NCBI GenBank assembly: GCA_938008555.1
Contig: CALLKE010000179.1
Location: forward strand, 29,931 to 93,930
Direction: 5' to 3'
Origin: an uncultured Pedobacter sp.
Lineage (GTDB): Bacteria > Bacteroidota > Bacteroidia > Sphingobacteriales > Sphingobacteriaceae
Length of the DNA stretch: 64,000 bases
A program made the position numbers and the translations under genes. This document shows positions 19,499 through 27,998 of the stretch, in pieces (the first letter of the stretch is position 1; each line of letters opens with the position of its first letter). The notes under the pieces are model-generated. The model was not told the DNA's origin, did no database searches, and worked only from the letters and a program-made list of their open reading frames with translations.

Positions 19499-20173
19499 AT
19501 GCGTATTGATATCATCTCTGTTTTACCTCAGCTATTAGAAAGTCCTTTTGCCCACTCTATTTTGCAAAGGGCACAAAAAAAAGGCATTGCCGAAATACAC
19601 GTACATAATTTGCGTGAATATGCCCAAAACAAGCACAAAAACGTGGATGACTATCCATACGGTGGTGGAAGCGGCATGGTCATGAGCATCGAACCATTTG
19701 CGAATTGCATTGAGGCTTTGCGGTCTAAGCGAGCATACGACGAAATCATTTTTATGACTCCAGATGGCGAAGTTCTAAATCAAACCATCGCTAATCAATT
19801 ATCCACCAAACAAAACATCATCATTCTTTGCGGCCATTACAAGGGCATCGATCAGCGCATACGCGATATATTTGTAACCCGCGAAATTTCTATTGGCGAT
19901 TATGTACTCTCTGGCGGAGAGCTTCCCGCAGCTGTATTGGTAGATAGTGTGGTTCGTTTGATACCAGGTGTTCTTTCGGACGAAACTTCTGCACTTTCAG
20001 ACTCATTTCAAGGCGAACTTCTAGATGCACCCGTTTATACTCGTCCGGCCGATTGGAATGGGCACAAGGTGCCTGACGTATTATTAAGTGGGAATGAATC
20101 CCTGATCAATAATTGGCGTCATGACATGGCTTTGGAGCGAACCAAAACCCGCAGGCCAGATCTTTTGAAATAA
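19499..20173 (+). CDS. trmD: tRNA (guanine-N1-)-methyltransferase TrmD
   Basis: SPOUT-class enzyme that makes m1G37 in tRNAs, preventing +1 frameshifts. 224 residues, normal length. Trefoil-knot motifs: [54 protein letters not shown] and the RLIPGVL segment. It ends in [10 protein letters not shown], the usual C-terminus. Third gene of rpsP-rimM-trmD. Confidence 0.96.
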   Translation: MRIDIISVLPQLLESPFAHSILQRAQKKGIAEIHVHNLREYAQNKHKNVDDYPYGGGSGMVMSIEPFANCIEALRSKRAYDEIIFMTPDGEVLNQTIANQLSTKQNIIILCGHYKGIDQRIRDIFVTREISIGDYVLSGGELPAAVLVDSVVRLIPGVLSDETSALSDSFQGELLDAPVYTRPADWNGHKVPDVLLSGNESLINNWRHDMALERTKTRRPDLLK

Positions 20174-20194
20174 TAAAAGTTTTGCACCCAGAAA

Positions 20195-20794
20195 ATGAAA
20201 GAGCTCATATGTATTGTTTTCAAACTGTGTGTTTGTAACACAAGTCTACTTGCTAAAGAACTATTTTCGAAACACATCATACATACTTCTGATACGACTA
20301 AAGTCGGCTCTACCGATCACATCAAAACGAGGGAAGTCCACTTACAAGAAGTGATCATCCGAGACAGAAAAAAATTGCCTAAAGAAAAACTAGCAGAAGC
20401 TAGATCAGACTATAGTGATCCAAATTTATACGGAAACACGAGAAAGACAACTGTGATGCGCACCATCATCAACCGCATTAGGTCACCAGTAACTATTTTA
20501 TACAGTTTATTCAGCAAACGAGCTAAAAACATGTACAAGTTACAGGGTACTATTGAAGCAGATTATCGTGAAGCAGAGATTGATTATAGATATACAGCCC
20601 ATGTTGTCACCAAGCTTACAGGACTTACGGGAAAGACACTTTTAGATTTCATGGCACATTACCGTCCCTCCTATGAATTTATTAGCAAAGCAAGCGATTA
20701 TGACCTCATTCTCTTTATCAAAAAAAGTTATCAGCAATATCACCAGAACACATCTGCAACGCTAGTATCTGATTCTCCCAAAAAGGAACATTAA
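20195..20794 (+). CDS. Unknown 199-residue protein
   Basis: I do not recognise a characterised family. The N-terminus (MKELICIVFKLCVCNTSLLA) is weakly hydrophobic and could be a signal peptide. The middle has a VHLQEVIIRDRKKLPKEK segment like the post-barrel or post-CarboxypepD_reg linkers seen in Bacteroidota surface proteins, then a basic stretch and EADYREAEIDYRY, ending with a predicted helical domain (LTGLTGKTLLDFMAHYRPSY, DYDLILFIKKSYQQYH). It is 21 nt after trmD and 44 nt before def, so it may be cotranscribed with trmD. Confidence 0.6.
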   Translation: MKELICIVFKLCVCNTSLLAKELFSKHIIHTSDTTKVGSTDHIKTREVHLQEVIIRDRKKLPKEKLAEARSDYSDPNLYGNTRKTTVMRTIINRIRSPVTILYSLFSKRAKNMYKLQGTIEADYREAEIDYRYTAHVVTKLTGLTGKTLLDFMAHYRPSYEFISKASDYDLILFIKKSYQQYHQNTSATLVSDSPKKEH

Positions 20795-20825
20795 AAATCG
20801 ATGACAACAACCATATTCCAATTCG

Positions 20826-20833
20826 TACTTTTG
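20826..20833 (+). promoter_or_regulatory. Candidate -7 element for def
   Basis: TACTTTTG fits TAnnTTTG and lies only 5 bases before the def start codon, so transcription from it would give a leaderless or nearly leaderless mRNA. No clear -33 box. Confidence 0.3.
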
Positions 20834-20838
20834 CCCCT

Positions 20839-21432
20839 ATGAAACTACCCATCATCGCATACGGAGATCCTATTTTACGTAAAAAAGCATCAGAAATAGA
20901 CCTAATCTATCCAGATTTAGACATCCTTATCTCCAACATGTTTGAAACGATGTATGCTGCACATGGAGTTGGTCTAGCGGCACCACAGGTGGGCTTGAGT
21001 ATTCGTTTATTTATTGTGGATGCCAAACCATTCGCCGAAGACGACAAAGAGTTAACCTCTTTTAAAAAGGTATTTATTAATCCCCAAATACTAGAAGAAA
21101 AAGGAGATACATCGACTTTCAATGAGGGTTGCTTGAGTATTCCAGACGTTCGAGAGGATATTGACAGAAAAGACACCATCCATGTCACTTATCTAGACGA
21201 AAAAGGAAAAGCGCACCAAGAAGTTTATACTGGAATAGCTGCCCGCATTATTCAGCACGAATACGATCATATCGAGGGTAAACTATTTGTAGATAAATTA
21301 AGTCCTCTACGAAAAGCTATGTTAAAAGGTAAGCTAGAAAGCATATCAAAAGGCCTCATCAAAGTGGCCTACAAAATGAAATTCCCTGCATTAAAGAATA
21401 CTTCGAAACAAAGAGGGAAGCACAAACGTTGA
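20839..21432 (+). CDS. def: Peptide deformylase
   Basis: Removes the formyl group from nascent N-termini. 197 residues. All three family motifs are present: GVGLAAPQVG (motif 1), EGCLSIP (motif 2, with the metal-binding Cys) and QHEYDHIEG (motif 3, HExxH type). The C-terminal tail (about 170-197) is basic. Start at ATG 20839 gives the usual MKLPIIAYGDPILRKKA N-terminus. Convergent with the protease gene at 21461. Confidence 0.96.
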   Translation: MKLPIIAYGDPILRKKASEIDLIYPDLDILISNMFETMYAAHGVGLAAPQVGLSIRLFIVDAKPFAEDDKELTSFKKVFINPQILEEKGDTSTFNEGCLSIPDVREDIDRKDTIHVTYLDEKGKAHQEVYTGIAARIIQHEYDHIEGKLFVDKLSPLRKAMLKGKLESISKGLIKVAYKMKFPALKNTSKQRGKHKR

Positions 21433-21460
21433 TTAGAATTTACCCGTCCAAGATCTTTTT

Positions 21461-22342
21461 TTATTTTTCATGATATTGAATATCGTGTTCCCTTAAAAAC
21501 GCTTTTATTCGGTCAACATGAATGCAGTGCCCTACATGCAAGAAAGGATAATTGGACACTTTACCTTTTTTCCCTTCTTGGATGATTTCTTTCTCTTTGA
21601 TATCAAATCCCAAGTGTAGATGACTGGTGAGATGCTGCATGCCATATATGATACCCTGTCGATCAAACAAAGGCCCTCCACTTTGCCCCCGCAAACCAGG
21701 TGTACTCATTTCAATGGACGCAAGTTGATGATCTGTCTCCACAAATCGAGTAATGATGCCATCTAATGGAAATTTTGGCGAATTGGAATTTCCTGTTTGG
21801 GTCCACTCAATATCATCTAGTTCAGCATTGTACTTAAAATTATTGAACTCTGGAAAAGGGTAGCCAAGCCTACACAAATATCTTCCTTGCTTTGCTTCAC
21901 TAGAATCTTTTAAAAAGGTAGCATATGAGGTATAGTATTTCTTTGAAAAGCCCTTGAAGATCAGAATGGCCAAATCAAGCGTAGGATGTGCGTGGCATTG
22001 AATATCAGAAATGCGGTCAAAGGTGTTAATAAAGCTATTTTTTAGCTGAACAATTGTTTCTTTTTTGAATTTATATTTTAGTTCGAGCCCACCTAATTTT
22101 TTTTTATAGCTGGCATCTTTTAGAAGCGTATCTCGTTCCGCCCTAAATTGTGTATAACGACTATTAATTTCATCCGCCTGAGCAATCACATTTAGCACAT
22201 GTTTACATGTGATGGCAACACCCTCGTCATTAACAAAGAACAAAGTGGCACTTCCAGGAGTTATTAATCCACCATATGTCCTATTGATGGTATGAATGGG
22301 CCTGGTGAATGTATCTACTTTTTCAATGGCTTCTACAAACAT
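21461..22342 (-). CDS. Trypsin-like serine protease, cytosolic
   Basis: A 293-residue protein with a chymotrypsin-fold triad: His in VAITCKHVLNVI, Asp in HPTLDLAILIF, Ser in GLRGQSGGPLFDRQG. There is no signal peptide or PDZ domain, so it differs from the DegP/HtrA group and probably acts in the cytosol, possibly in stress, defence or regulation. Residues about 60-100 form a Lys-rich helical insert between the His and the Asp. The TPGLRGQSGGP oxyanion loop is well formed, so activity is likely. The gene stands alone and diverges from tag. Confidence 0.75.
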   Translation of the reverse strand: MFVEAIEKVDTFTRPIHTINRTYGGLITPGSATLFFVNDEGVAITCKHVLNVIAQADEINSRYTQFRAERDTLLKDASYKKKLGGLELKYKFKKETIVQLKNSFINTFDRISDIQCHAHPTLDLAILIFKGFSKKYYTSYATFLKDSSEAKQGRYLCRLGYPFPEFNNFKYNAELDDIEWTQTGNSNSPKFPLDGIITRFVETDHQLASIEMSTPGLRGQSGGPLFDRQGIIYGMQHLTSHLHLGFDIKEKEIIQEGKKGKVSNYPFLHVGHCIHVDRIKAFLREHDIQYHEK

Positions 22343-22458
22343 GATGATAGGTTAAATGAATCTGACAAATAATACATACGCGCTTGGACTCGAAACTAAT
22401 TAAAAAATATTGACCGGATTCAAAGTAAATTAGCTTCCTGAATTTAAAATTGAGATTC

Positions 22459-23031
22459 ATGCTTGAACCTATCCGATGCAGCTGGTGTGGAAGCGATCCA
22501 CTTTATATAAAGTATCATGATGAAGAGTGGGGTAAACCCATTTATGATGATCAAACCTTATTTGAATTTTTGATACTCGAAAGTGCACAAGCAGGTTTAA
22601 GCTGGATCACTATCTTACGAAAGCGAGAGAATTACAGAAAAGCTTTTGCTGATTTTAAAGTTCGAAAAGTAGCTTCTTTCACTGAAGATGATGTGGAATC
22701 CTTAATGCTTGATCCCGGGATTATTCGCAATCGGTTGAAAATAAAAGCCACCATTACCAACGCCCAAGCATTCTTAAGTATTCAAAAAGAATTTGGGAGC
22801 TTCTCCAACTATATATGGGGGTTCTTACCCAACAAAAAGCCCATTATCAACTATTGGACTGATCATAAACAAGTACCACCCCGTACAGAACTCTCTGATC
22901 TAATTAGCAAGGATATGAAAAAACGAGGCTTTAAATTTTTTGGAACCACAATTTGTTATGCGCACATGCAAGCTACGGGGATGGTTAACGATCATCTGGT
23001 CACTTGCATGTCACACAAAGTACTTAGCTAA
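22459..23031 (+). CDS. tag: DNA-3-methyladenine glycosylase I
   Basis: Base-excision repair glycosylase removing 3-methyladenine. 190 residues from the ATG at 22459 (a TTG three codons earlier is unlikely to be used). Zinc ligands of the family are kept: Cys in RCSWCG, His in IKYHDEEW, and the His/Cys pair in VNDHLVTC. EFLILESAQAGLSWITILRK is the conserved helix with the base-binding Glu, and KKRGFKFFGTTICYAHMQA matches the C-terminal core. Single gene. Confidence 0.95.
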   Translation: MLEPIRCSWCGSDPLYIKYHDEEWGKPIYDDQTLFEFLILESAQAGLSWITILRKRENYRKAFADFKVRKVASFTEDDVESLMLDPGIIRNRLKIKATITNAQAFLSIQKEFGSFSNYIWGFLPNKKPIINYWTDHKQVPPRTELSDLISKDMKKRGFKFFGTTICYAHMQATGMVNDHLVTCMSHKVLS

Positions 23032-23072
23032 GTGATTGAAATCATCACATCTTAATTGCTAAAGGATGTTCG

Positions 23073-23080
23073 TAAATTTG
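23073..23080 (+). promoter_or_regulatory. Candidate -7 element for polA
   Basis: TAAATTTG matches TAnnTTTG exactly, 140 bases before polA. The spacing would leave a long leader, so this is only a possible promoter. Confidence 0.25.
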
Positions 23081-23219
23081 CGACTCGTCAAACCAGTCTA
23101 GTCAATAAACACACAGAGAATTTCACGAATCGATTTCCTAAGTATCCAAAACCACTCACACGTATGAAGGATTAAATGAAGCGTTTTCCAGAATACAGAT
23201 AAGAAAACAAGTAATACAC

Positions 23220-26018
23220 ATGAAGAAACTTTTCCTTTTAGATGCTTTTGCATTGATATACCGAGCTCATTTCGCATTAAGCAAAAATCCCCGCTTTACT
23301 TCTGGTGGACTTAACACATCGGCTATTATGGGGTTTACGAATACGCTCTTAGAGGTGTTAAAAAAGGAAAATCCAACACACATCGCTGTTGTTTTTGATA
23401 CCGACGCACCTACTGAGCGCCATGCTAGTTTTACAGACTACAAAGCACATCGGCAAAGCATGCCCGAAGACATTTCGATAGCCATTCCTTACATCAAACG
23501 TTTGATTGAGGGCTTCAATATTCCGATCATCTTTTCGGATGGCTATGAGGCCGATGATGTGATTGGTACCCTCGCTAAAAAAGCAGAAAAAGAAGGCTTT
23601 CAAGTGTATTGTATGACACCCGATAAAGACTTCGGGCAGCTCGTTTCTGAAAATATTTTCATCTATAAACCCGCTCGTATGGGCAATGGAATGGAAATTT
23701 TAGGGGTAAAAGAGATCTTAGAAAAATGGGAAGTAGACCGTGTAGAACAAGTAATTGACATTCTAGGCTTGTGGGGGGATGCAGTGGACAACATCCCAGG
23801 AATCCCTGGAATAGGTGAGAAGACAGCCAAACAGCTCATCAAACAGTATGGATCTGTTGAAAATATAATCGCCAACAGCCATGAGCTAAAAGGCAAAATG
23901 CGCGAAAATGTGGAACAATTTGCCGAGCAAGGTTTGGTTTCCAAAAAGCTAGCAACAATCCTATTGGATGTGCCCACTAAGTTGGAAGAAGAAAAACTTC
24001 GTTTGGAAGAACCTAATCGCCAAGTCTTGGAGCAACTTTTTGCTGAGCTTGAGTTCAGAACACTTGGGAAAAGAGTTTTTGGTGAAGATTTCAGCGTACC
24101 TGAGATGAAAGCCGGTCATACAGGGCAAATGGATTTATTCGGCTCTCCTGTTGCAGAGACTCAAGTAAAAGACAAGCCCATATTAGAGGCCTCACAAACA
24201 TTTGCAAAAACAGCTGATAACACACCACACACCTACCATTTGGTCAACACGATGGAGGAAATCAAAAAGCTGGCGGAACAACTAGGCAAACAAAAATATT
24301 TCTGCTTTGACACTGAAACAACAGGCTTAGATGCCAATGATTGTGAATTAGTCGGCTTATCACTTGCCATCAAACCAGGTGAGGCATGGTATATTCCCAT
24401 GCCAGCTGACCAGGAGGAAAGCCGAACTCGTGTGCATGCATTTAAAGCAGTTTTGGAGAATGAACACATCCTCAAAATAGGGCAGAATATCAAATACGAT
24501 ATGCTGGTACTGAGCTGGTATGACGTCCAAATTCAGGGCGAGCTTTTTGATACGATGCTGGCTCATTATCTGCTCAATCCAGATTCAAGGCATGGGATGG
24601 ATTTACTTTCAGAAACATTTTTGAATTACACTCCAATCAGCATTACATCCTTAATTGGCGCCAAAGGGAAGAAACAAGGAAGCATGCGCGATATCGAGTT
24701 CGAAAAAATAAAAGAATATGCCGCTGAAGATGCTGACATCACGCTCCAACTAAAAGAAATACTTGAACCGATGTTAGCTACTGTCAATGCCAATAAACTA
24801 GCCAAGGAAATTGAAAATCCATTGATCTATGTTTTATGTGAAATGGAGCACGAGGGCGTAAAAATTGATCAGCGTGCACTCAAAGAATTTTCGGCCTCAT
24901 TAGACACCGATATTAAAGTTTTAGAAAAAAGTATTTATGAAAAAGCAGGTGTAAAATTTAACATCGCCTCACCCAAACAGTTAGGAGAAGTCCTTTTTGA
25001 CAAGCTACAACTGGATCCCAAAGCGAAGAAAACAAAAACAGGACAGTACCAAACCAATGAAGAAGTATTGGCAGGCCTGGCCGCCAAAAGTGATATCGTA
25101 AAAGATATATTGGATTTTAGGCAGATGCAGAAACTAAAATCTACTTACGTAGATGCTTTGCCACTCATGATTAACCCTAAAACAGGACGCGTACATACAT
25201 CATATAATCAAGCGGTGGCCGCAACAGGGCGCTTAAGCTCCAATAATCCTAACCTGCAAAACATCCCTATTCGTACCGAACGTGGGCGAGAGGTTCGCAA
25301 AGCGTTTATACCTCGCGACCAAGACCATGTACTACTTTCGGCCGACTATTCGCAAATAGAGCTACGATTGATTGCTGAAATCAGCAAAGACGAAAATATG
25401 TTAGATGCTTTCCAAAAAGGACTAGATATTCACACTGCAACAGCGGCAAAAGTATACGGTTTATCGCTCAATGAAGTGACATCCACACAACGCCGCAATG
25501 CAAAAGCTGTTAATTTTGGAATCATTTATGGTCAATCTGCTTTTGGCCTATCTCAAAATCTCGGAATACCACGTAAAGAGGCTGCAGAAATGATTGATAA
25601 TTATTTTGCAGAATATCCTAAAATCAAGGAATACATGACAAACACGATCAAGTTTGCTCAAGAAAATGGGTATGTAGAAACCATCATGGGGCGTCGGCGA
25701 TATCTACGTGATATCAACTCTGCAAATGCGACCGTACGTGGCTTTGCCGAACGAAACGCCATTAATGCACCAATCCAAGGTTCTGCTGCCGATATGATCA
25801 AAATAGCCATGATCAATATTCATCAAGATATCAAAGACCATAAACTAAATTCGAAGATGACCATGCAGGTGCACGACGAATTGGTTTTTGATGTACCCAA
25901 ATCAGAGGTCGACGTACTGAAGAAAATTGTTATTGGACGAATGAAAAGTGCCATAAAAATGAGTGTGCCAATTGTAGTAGAAGCTGGATGTGGAGAAAAT
26001 TGGCTAGAGGCACACTAG
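23220..26018 (+). CDS. polA: DNA polymerase I
   Basis: Repair and Okazaki-fragment polymerase. 932 residues with three domains: 5'-3' exonuclease (1-290; LLDAFALIYRAHFAL, the DGYEADDVIG metal site, GIPGIGEKTA helix-hairpin-helix); 3'-5' exonuclease (about 335-520) with Asp364 and Glu366 in FDTETTG, so proofreading looks intact, unlike Taq-type enzymes; and polymerase (about 550-932) with motif A DYSQIELRLIAEIS, motif B RRNAKAVNFGIIYG and motif C VHDELVFDV. A perfect 22-bp hairpin follows. Confidence 0.97.
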   Translation: MKKLFLLDAFALIYRAHFALSKNPRFTSGGLNTSAIMGFTNTLLEVLKKENPTHIAVVFDTDAPTERHASFTDYKAHRQSMPEDISIAIPYIKRLIEGFNIPIIFSDGYEADDVIGTLAKKAEKEGFQVYCMTPDKDFGQLVSENIFIYKPARMGNGMEILGVKEILEKWEVDRVEQVIDILGLWGDAVDNIPGIPGIGEKTAKQLIKQYGSVENIIANSHELKGKMRENVEQFAEQGLVSKKLATILLDVPTKLEEEKLRLEEPNRQVLEQLFAELEFRTLGKRVFGEDFSVPEMKAGHTGQMDLFGSPVAETQVKDKPILEASQTFAKTADNTPHTYHLVNTMEEIKKLAEQLGKQKYFCFDTETTGLDANDCELVGLSLAIKPGEAWYIPMPADQEESRTRVHAFKAVLENEHILKIGQNIKYDMLVLSWYDVQIQGELFDTMLAHYLLNPDSRHGMDLLSETFLNYTPISITSLIGAKGKKQGSMRDIEFEKIKEYAAEDADITLQLKEILEPMLATVNANKLAKEIENPLIYVLCEMEHEGVKIDQRALKEFSASLDTDIKVLEKSIYEKAGVKFNIASPKQLGEVLFDKLQLDPKAKKTKTGQYQTNEEVLAGLAAKSDIVKDILDFRQMQKLKSTYVDALPLMINPKTGRVHTSYNQAVAATGRLSSNNPNLQNIPIRTERGREVRKAFIPRDQDHVLLSADYSQIELRLIAEISKDENMLDAFQKGLDIHTATAAKVYGLSLNEVTSTQRRNAKAVNFGIIYGQSAFGLSQNLGIPRKEAAEMIDNYFAEYPKIKEYMTNTIKFAQENGYVETIMGRRRYLRDINSANATVRGFAERNAINAPIQGSAADMIKIAMINIHQDIKDHKLNSKMTMQVHDELVFDVPKSEVDVLKKIVIGRMKSAIKMSVPIVVEAGCGENWLEAH

Positions 26019-26045
26019 AGTTCTCTTGCTTTCAAAAATATGGTC

Positions 26046-26098
26046 AATAATTAGGGCCTTAATTATATTGACGAAGTATAATTAAGGCCCTAATTATT
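26046..26098. terminator. 22-bp perfect hairpin after polA
   Basis: Perfect 22-nt arms at 26046-26067 and 26077-26098 (core TTAGGGCCTTAA) around a 9-nt loop. It lies between convergent polA and the small peptide gene, so it can end transcription from both sides. The stem is longer than most intrinsic terminators. Confidence 0.8.
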
Positions 26099-26119
26099 GA
26101 TGTAAAAATGCCGAATAAC

Positions 26120-26377
26120 CTATGATTTATGAGAAGTCATCCATAAAGCAACCAGCTTTTCTAGGACAACTGCTACTTGTTGGCTAGTATCAAACTCAAT
26201 TGAGGAATCTTTATACTCTTTTGCAACACGAGCACCACTCGCATCAAAAGTTCCTATAACGCTTTGATAGCGAATTTTTCCTAGTACCTCTCCTCCGTTA
26301 GTAAGTAATAAACCTTCTGAATTTAAGGCTTCCACATTCATTAGATCAAGCGTGTTCAATTTTAAGTTTTTCATCAT
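26120..26377 (-). CDS. Small protein with possible double-glycine leader
   Basis: An 85-residue peptide. The first about 28 residues (KNLKLNTLDLMNVEALNSE, then GLLLTNGG) resemble the LKLNxL...L..GG leaders of Bacteroidota natural-product precursors and other double-glycine exported peptides. Cleavage after NGG would free a 56-residue core with no Cys (EVLGKIRYQ to SHKS). No transporter, protease or maturase gene is nearby, so export is inferred from the leader alone. It is followed by the polA terminator and lies about 200 bp from a MITE-like element. Confidence 0.5.
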   Translation of the reverse strand: MMKNLKLNTLDLMNVEALNSEGLLLTNGGEVLGKIRYQSVIGTFDASGARVAKEYKDSSIEFDTSQQVAVVLEKLVALWMTSHKS

Positions 26378-26826
26378 TAAAAAAAATAAATGTTTACAAA
26401 TAAGTGTTTATAGCAATTCGTCAAACCCAGGCCTAAATCTGACTAAAAGCTGGCCAAATATCTGATTTAACATTTAAACAGGAAATATATTTTTTAATAT
26501 TTAATGTACTTTTTTAATTAAAAATCGCACAATAAGGCAAGTAAAATTTCGTTCGAAAATATTTTATAAACAATATTGGTAGTGTATCTAAATGTATGAT
26601 AGGTAATATTTGGATAAAATATGATCGAAAATATCGAAACACACTGTGCTTTTCAAGCAACTAAAGGTGGTTTTTAAAAATCAAAACGCATACTTTTTTA
26701 TCCCTGAAAAGAGTCATCATACATTTAGATACACTACCACAATATTTATAAAAAGAGATCGAGTTATAGGTCTTATAAAAATAGACATATACAACTAGCT
26801 GGCTGGAAGATGGCTTCTCAATAAAA
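26378..26826. other. Gene-free stretch containing MITE copy 1
   Basis: No coding region. Contains the AT-rich upstream region of the small peptide gene, one 161-bp MITE-like element with target duplication (26570-26746) and the 3' flank of the Mpo1-like gene. Nothing else recognised. Confidence 0.7.
26578..26738 (+). mobile_element. MITE-like element, copy 1 (161 bp)
   Basis: A 161-bp non-coding element with perfect 23-bp terminal inverted repeats starting GGTAGTGTATCTAAATG. It is flanked by an 8-bp direct duplication ACAATATT (26570-26577 and 26739-26746). It is identical, in reverse orientation, to the copy at 34300-34460. No transposase, so it must move in trans; the parent insertion sequence family was not identified. 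Confidence 0.88.
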
Positions 26827-27360
26827 TCAATATCGAAGTCCTATCTTTTTTAATAAAAAATGCAGCAGCCAAATTGGGCCTATGAGCAAAAACTGTAAGT
26901 CATGTAAAAAAGATGGTTTTTTACCTTCTATTTTATGCCCTACAAACTGCCCTACCCAGGCCAAAACAAAAATAACAAGGCAGATATGCCACATAGGAGG
27001 CCAGCCATACTCCTGAGCTTTTTCTAGGCCGACAATCACCCCAGAAAAAACAAATACAACCAGCAACATCACATACGACAAAACAGGAGACAGGGTATAA
27101 TAATAGTATATCGAAAAAGCAATCAGGAAGGAAGCCCAATTCACAAAGCCATTATATCTACCCATAAAATCCAAGTACAGAAAAGGGATAGCCCACACTA
27201 AGCCAAATAAACTAAAAACAATCATCGGAACACATATCCAATGAATTAATTTGTTTATAGGATGCTGGTGGATTTCAGCATATTTATTAAAAAGAGCATC
27301 TATTTGACGCGTGTTTTCTTTTTGACTACCTGATTGAATGTGGCCTTTACTATTTTTCAT
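26827..27360 (-). CDS. Mpo1-like (DUF962) membrane protein
   Basis: 177 residues with the Mpo1/YGL010w-like motif near the N-terminus (LFNKYAEIHQHPINKLIHWI, with the HxxPxNxxxH iron-binding pattern) and four hydrophobic segments. The yeast relative is an iron-dependent dioxygenase that shortens 2-hydroxy fatty acids from sphingolipid breakdown; in a sphingolipid-making bacterium the same role is possible but is inferred. The N-terminal 20 residues are polar (GHIQSGSQKENTRQ). Divergent from the carbonic anhydrase-like gene. Confidence 0.8.
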   Translation of the reverse strand: MKNSKGHIQSGSQKENTRQIDALFNKYAEIHQHPINKLIHWICVPMIVFSLFGLVWAIPFLYLDFMGRYNGFVNWASFLIAFSIYYYYTLSPVLSYVMLLVVFVFSGVIVGLEKAQEYGWPPMWHICLVIFVLAWVGQFVGHKIEGKKPSFLHDLQFLLIGPIWLLHFLLKKIGLRY

Positions 27361-27476
27361 CTATCTAATTGTTTCGTCTTTAGGGTCAAAATTAGCCAAA
27401 TAATACCCATTCATAAGTGGTTTGAAATTCTATATTTTTGAATCTTCTATCATCATCATAAATAGTCAAACAAACA

Positions 27477-27998
27477 ATGGCTTTAATTCTTCCAGTTTTA
27501 GAAAAATCTCCCGTTTGGGGTAAAGATTGCTTCATAGCAGAGAATGCAACCCTCGTAGGTGACGTTATTTTAGGCGACCAATGCTCCGTTTGGTTTAATG
27601 CTGTGATTCGAGGCGATGTAAACCACATCCGAATTGGAAATAATACGAACATTCAAGACGGAGCCATTATACACTGCACATACCAAAAAGCGGCGACAAT
27701 CATTGGTAATAATGTTTCTATTGGCCACAATGCATTGATACACGGATGCACATTGCAGGATCATACACTGGTAGGCATGGGAGCCATTGTAATGGACCAT
27801 GCAGTGGTTGAAATGTATTGTATTATTGCAGCTGGTGCTATTATTTTAGAAAATACAATATGCGAGTCGGGTTATTTGTATGCCGGCATCCCAGCAAAAA
27901 AAATCAAGCCAATAACAGACACACAGCGACAATTACTTGATCGTCTGCCAAACAACTATATTATGTACTCAAAATGGTTCACTGATCCGCAGGAATAG
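27477..27998 (+). CDS. Gamma carbonic anhydrase-like hexapeptide protein
   Basis: 173 residues forming a left-handed beta-helix trimer of the YrdA/PaaY type. Hexapeptide repeats run through residues 15-150. The three zinc-type His are in VNHIRIGNN, IIHCTYQ and SIGHNALIHG, as in gamma carbonic anhydrases; whether it hydrates CO2 or has another role is unknown. The C-terminal helix (ITDTQRQLLDRLPNNYIMY) is usual. Its last 20 bases overlap the convergent lipoprotein gene. Confidence 0.88.
   Translation: MALILPVLEKSPVWGKDCFIAENATLVGDVILGDQCSVWFNAVIRGDVNHIRIGNNTNIQDGAIIHCTYQKAATIIGNNVSIGHNALIHGCTLQDHTLVGMGAIVMDHAVVEMYCIIAAGAIILENTICESGYLYAGIPAKKIKPITDTQRQLLDRLPNNYIMYSKWFTDPQE

Noticed and set aside
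26046..26098. Perfect 22-bp hairpin as a mobile-element trace
   Set aside because: No duplication, no second copy, and its place between convergent genes explains it as a terminator.
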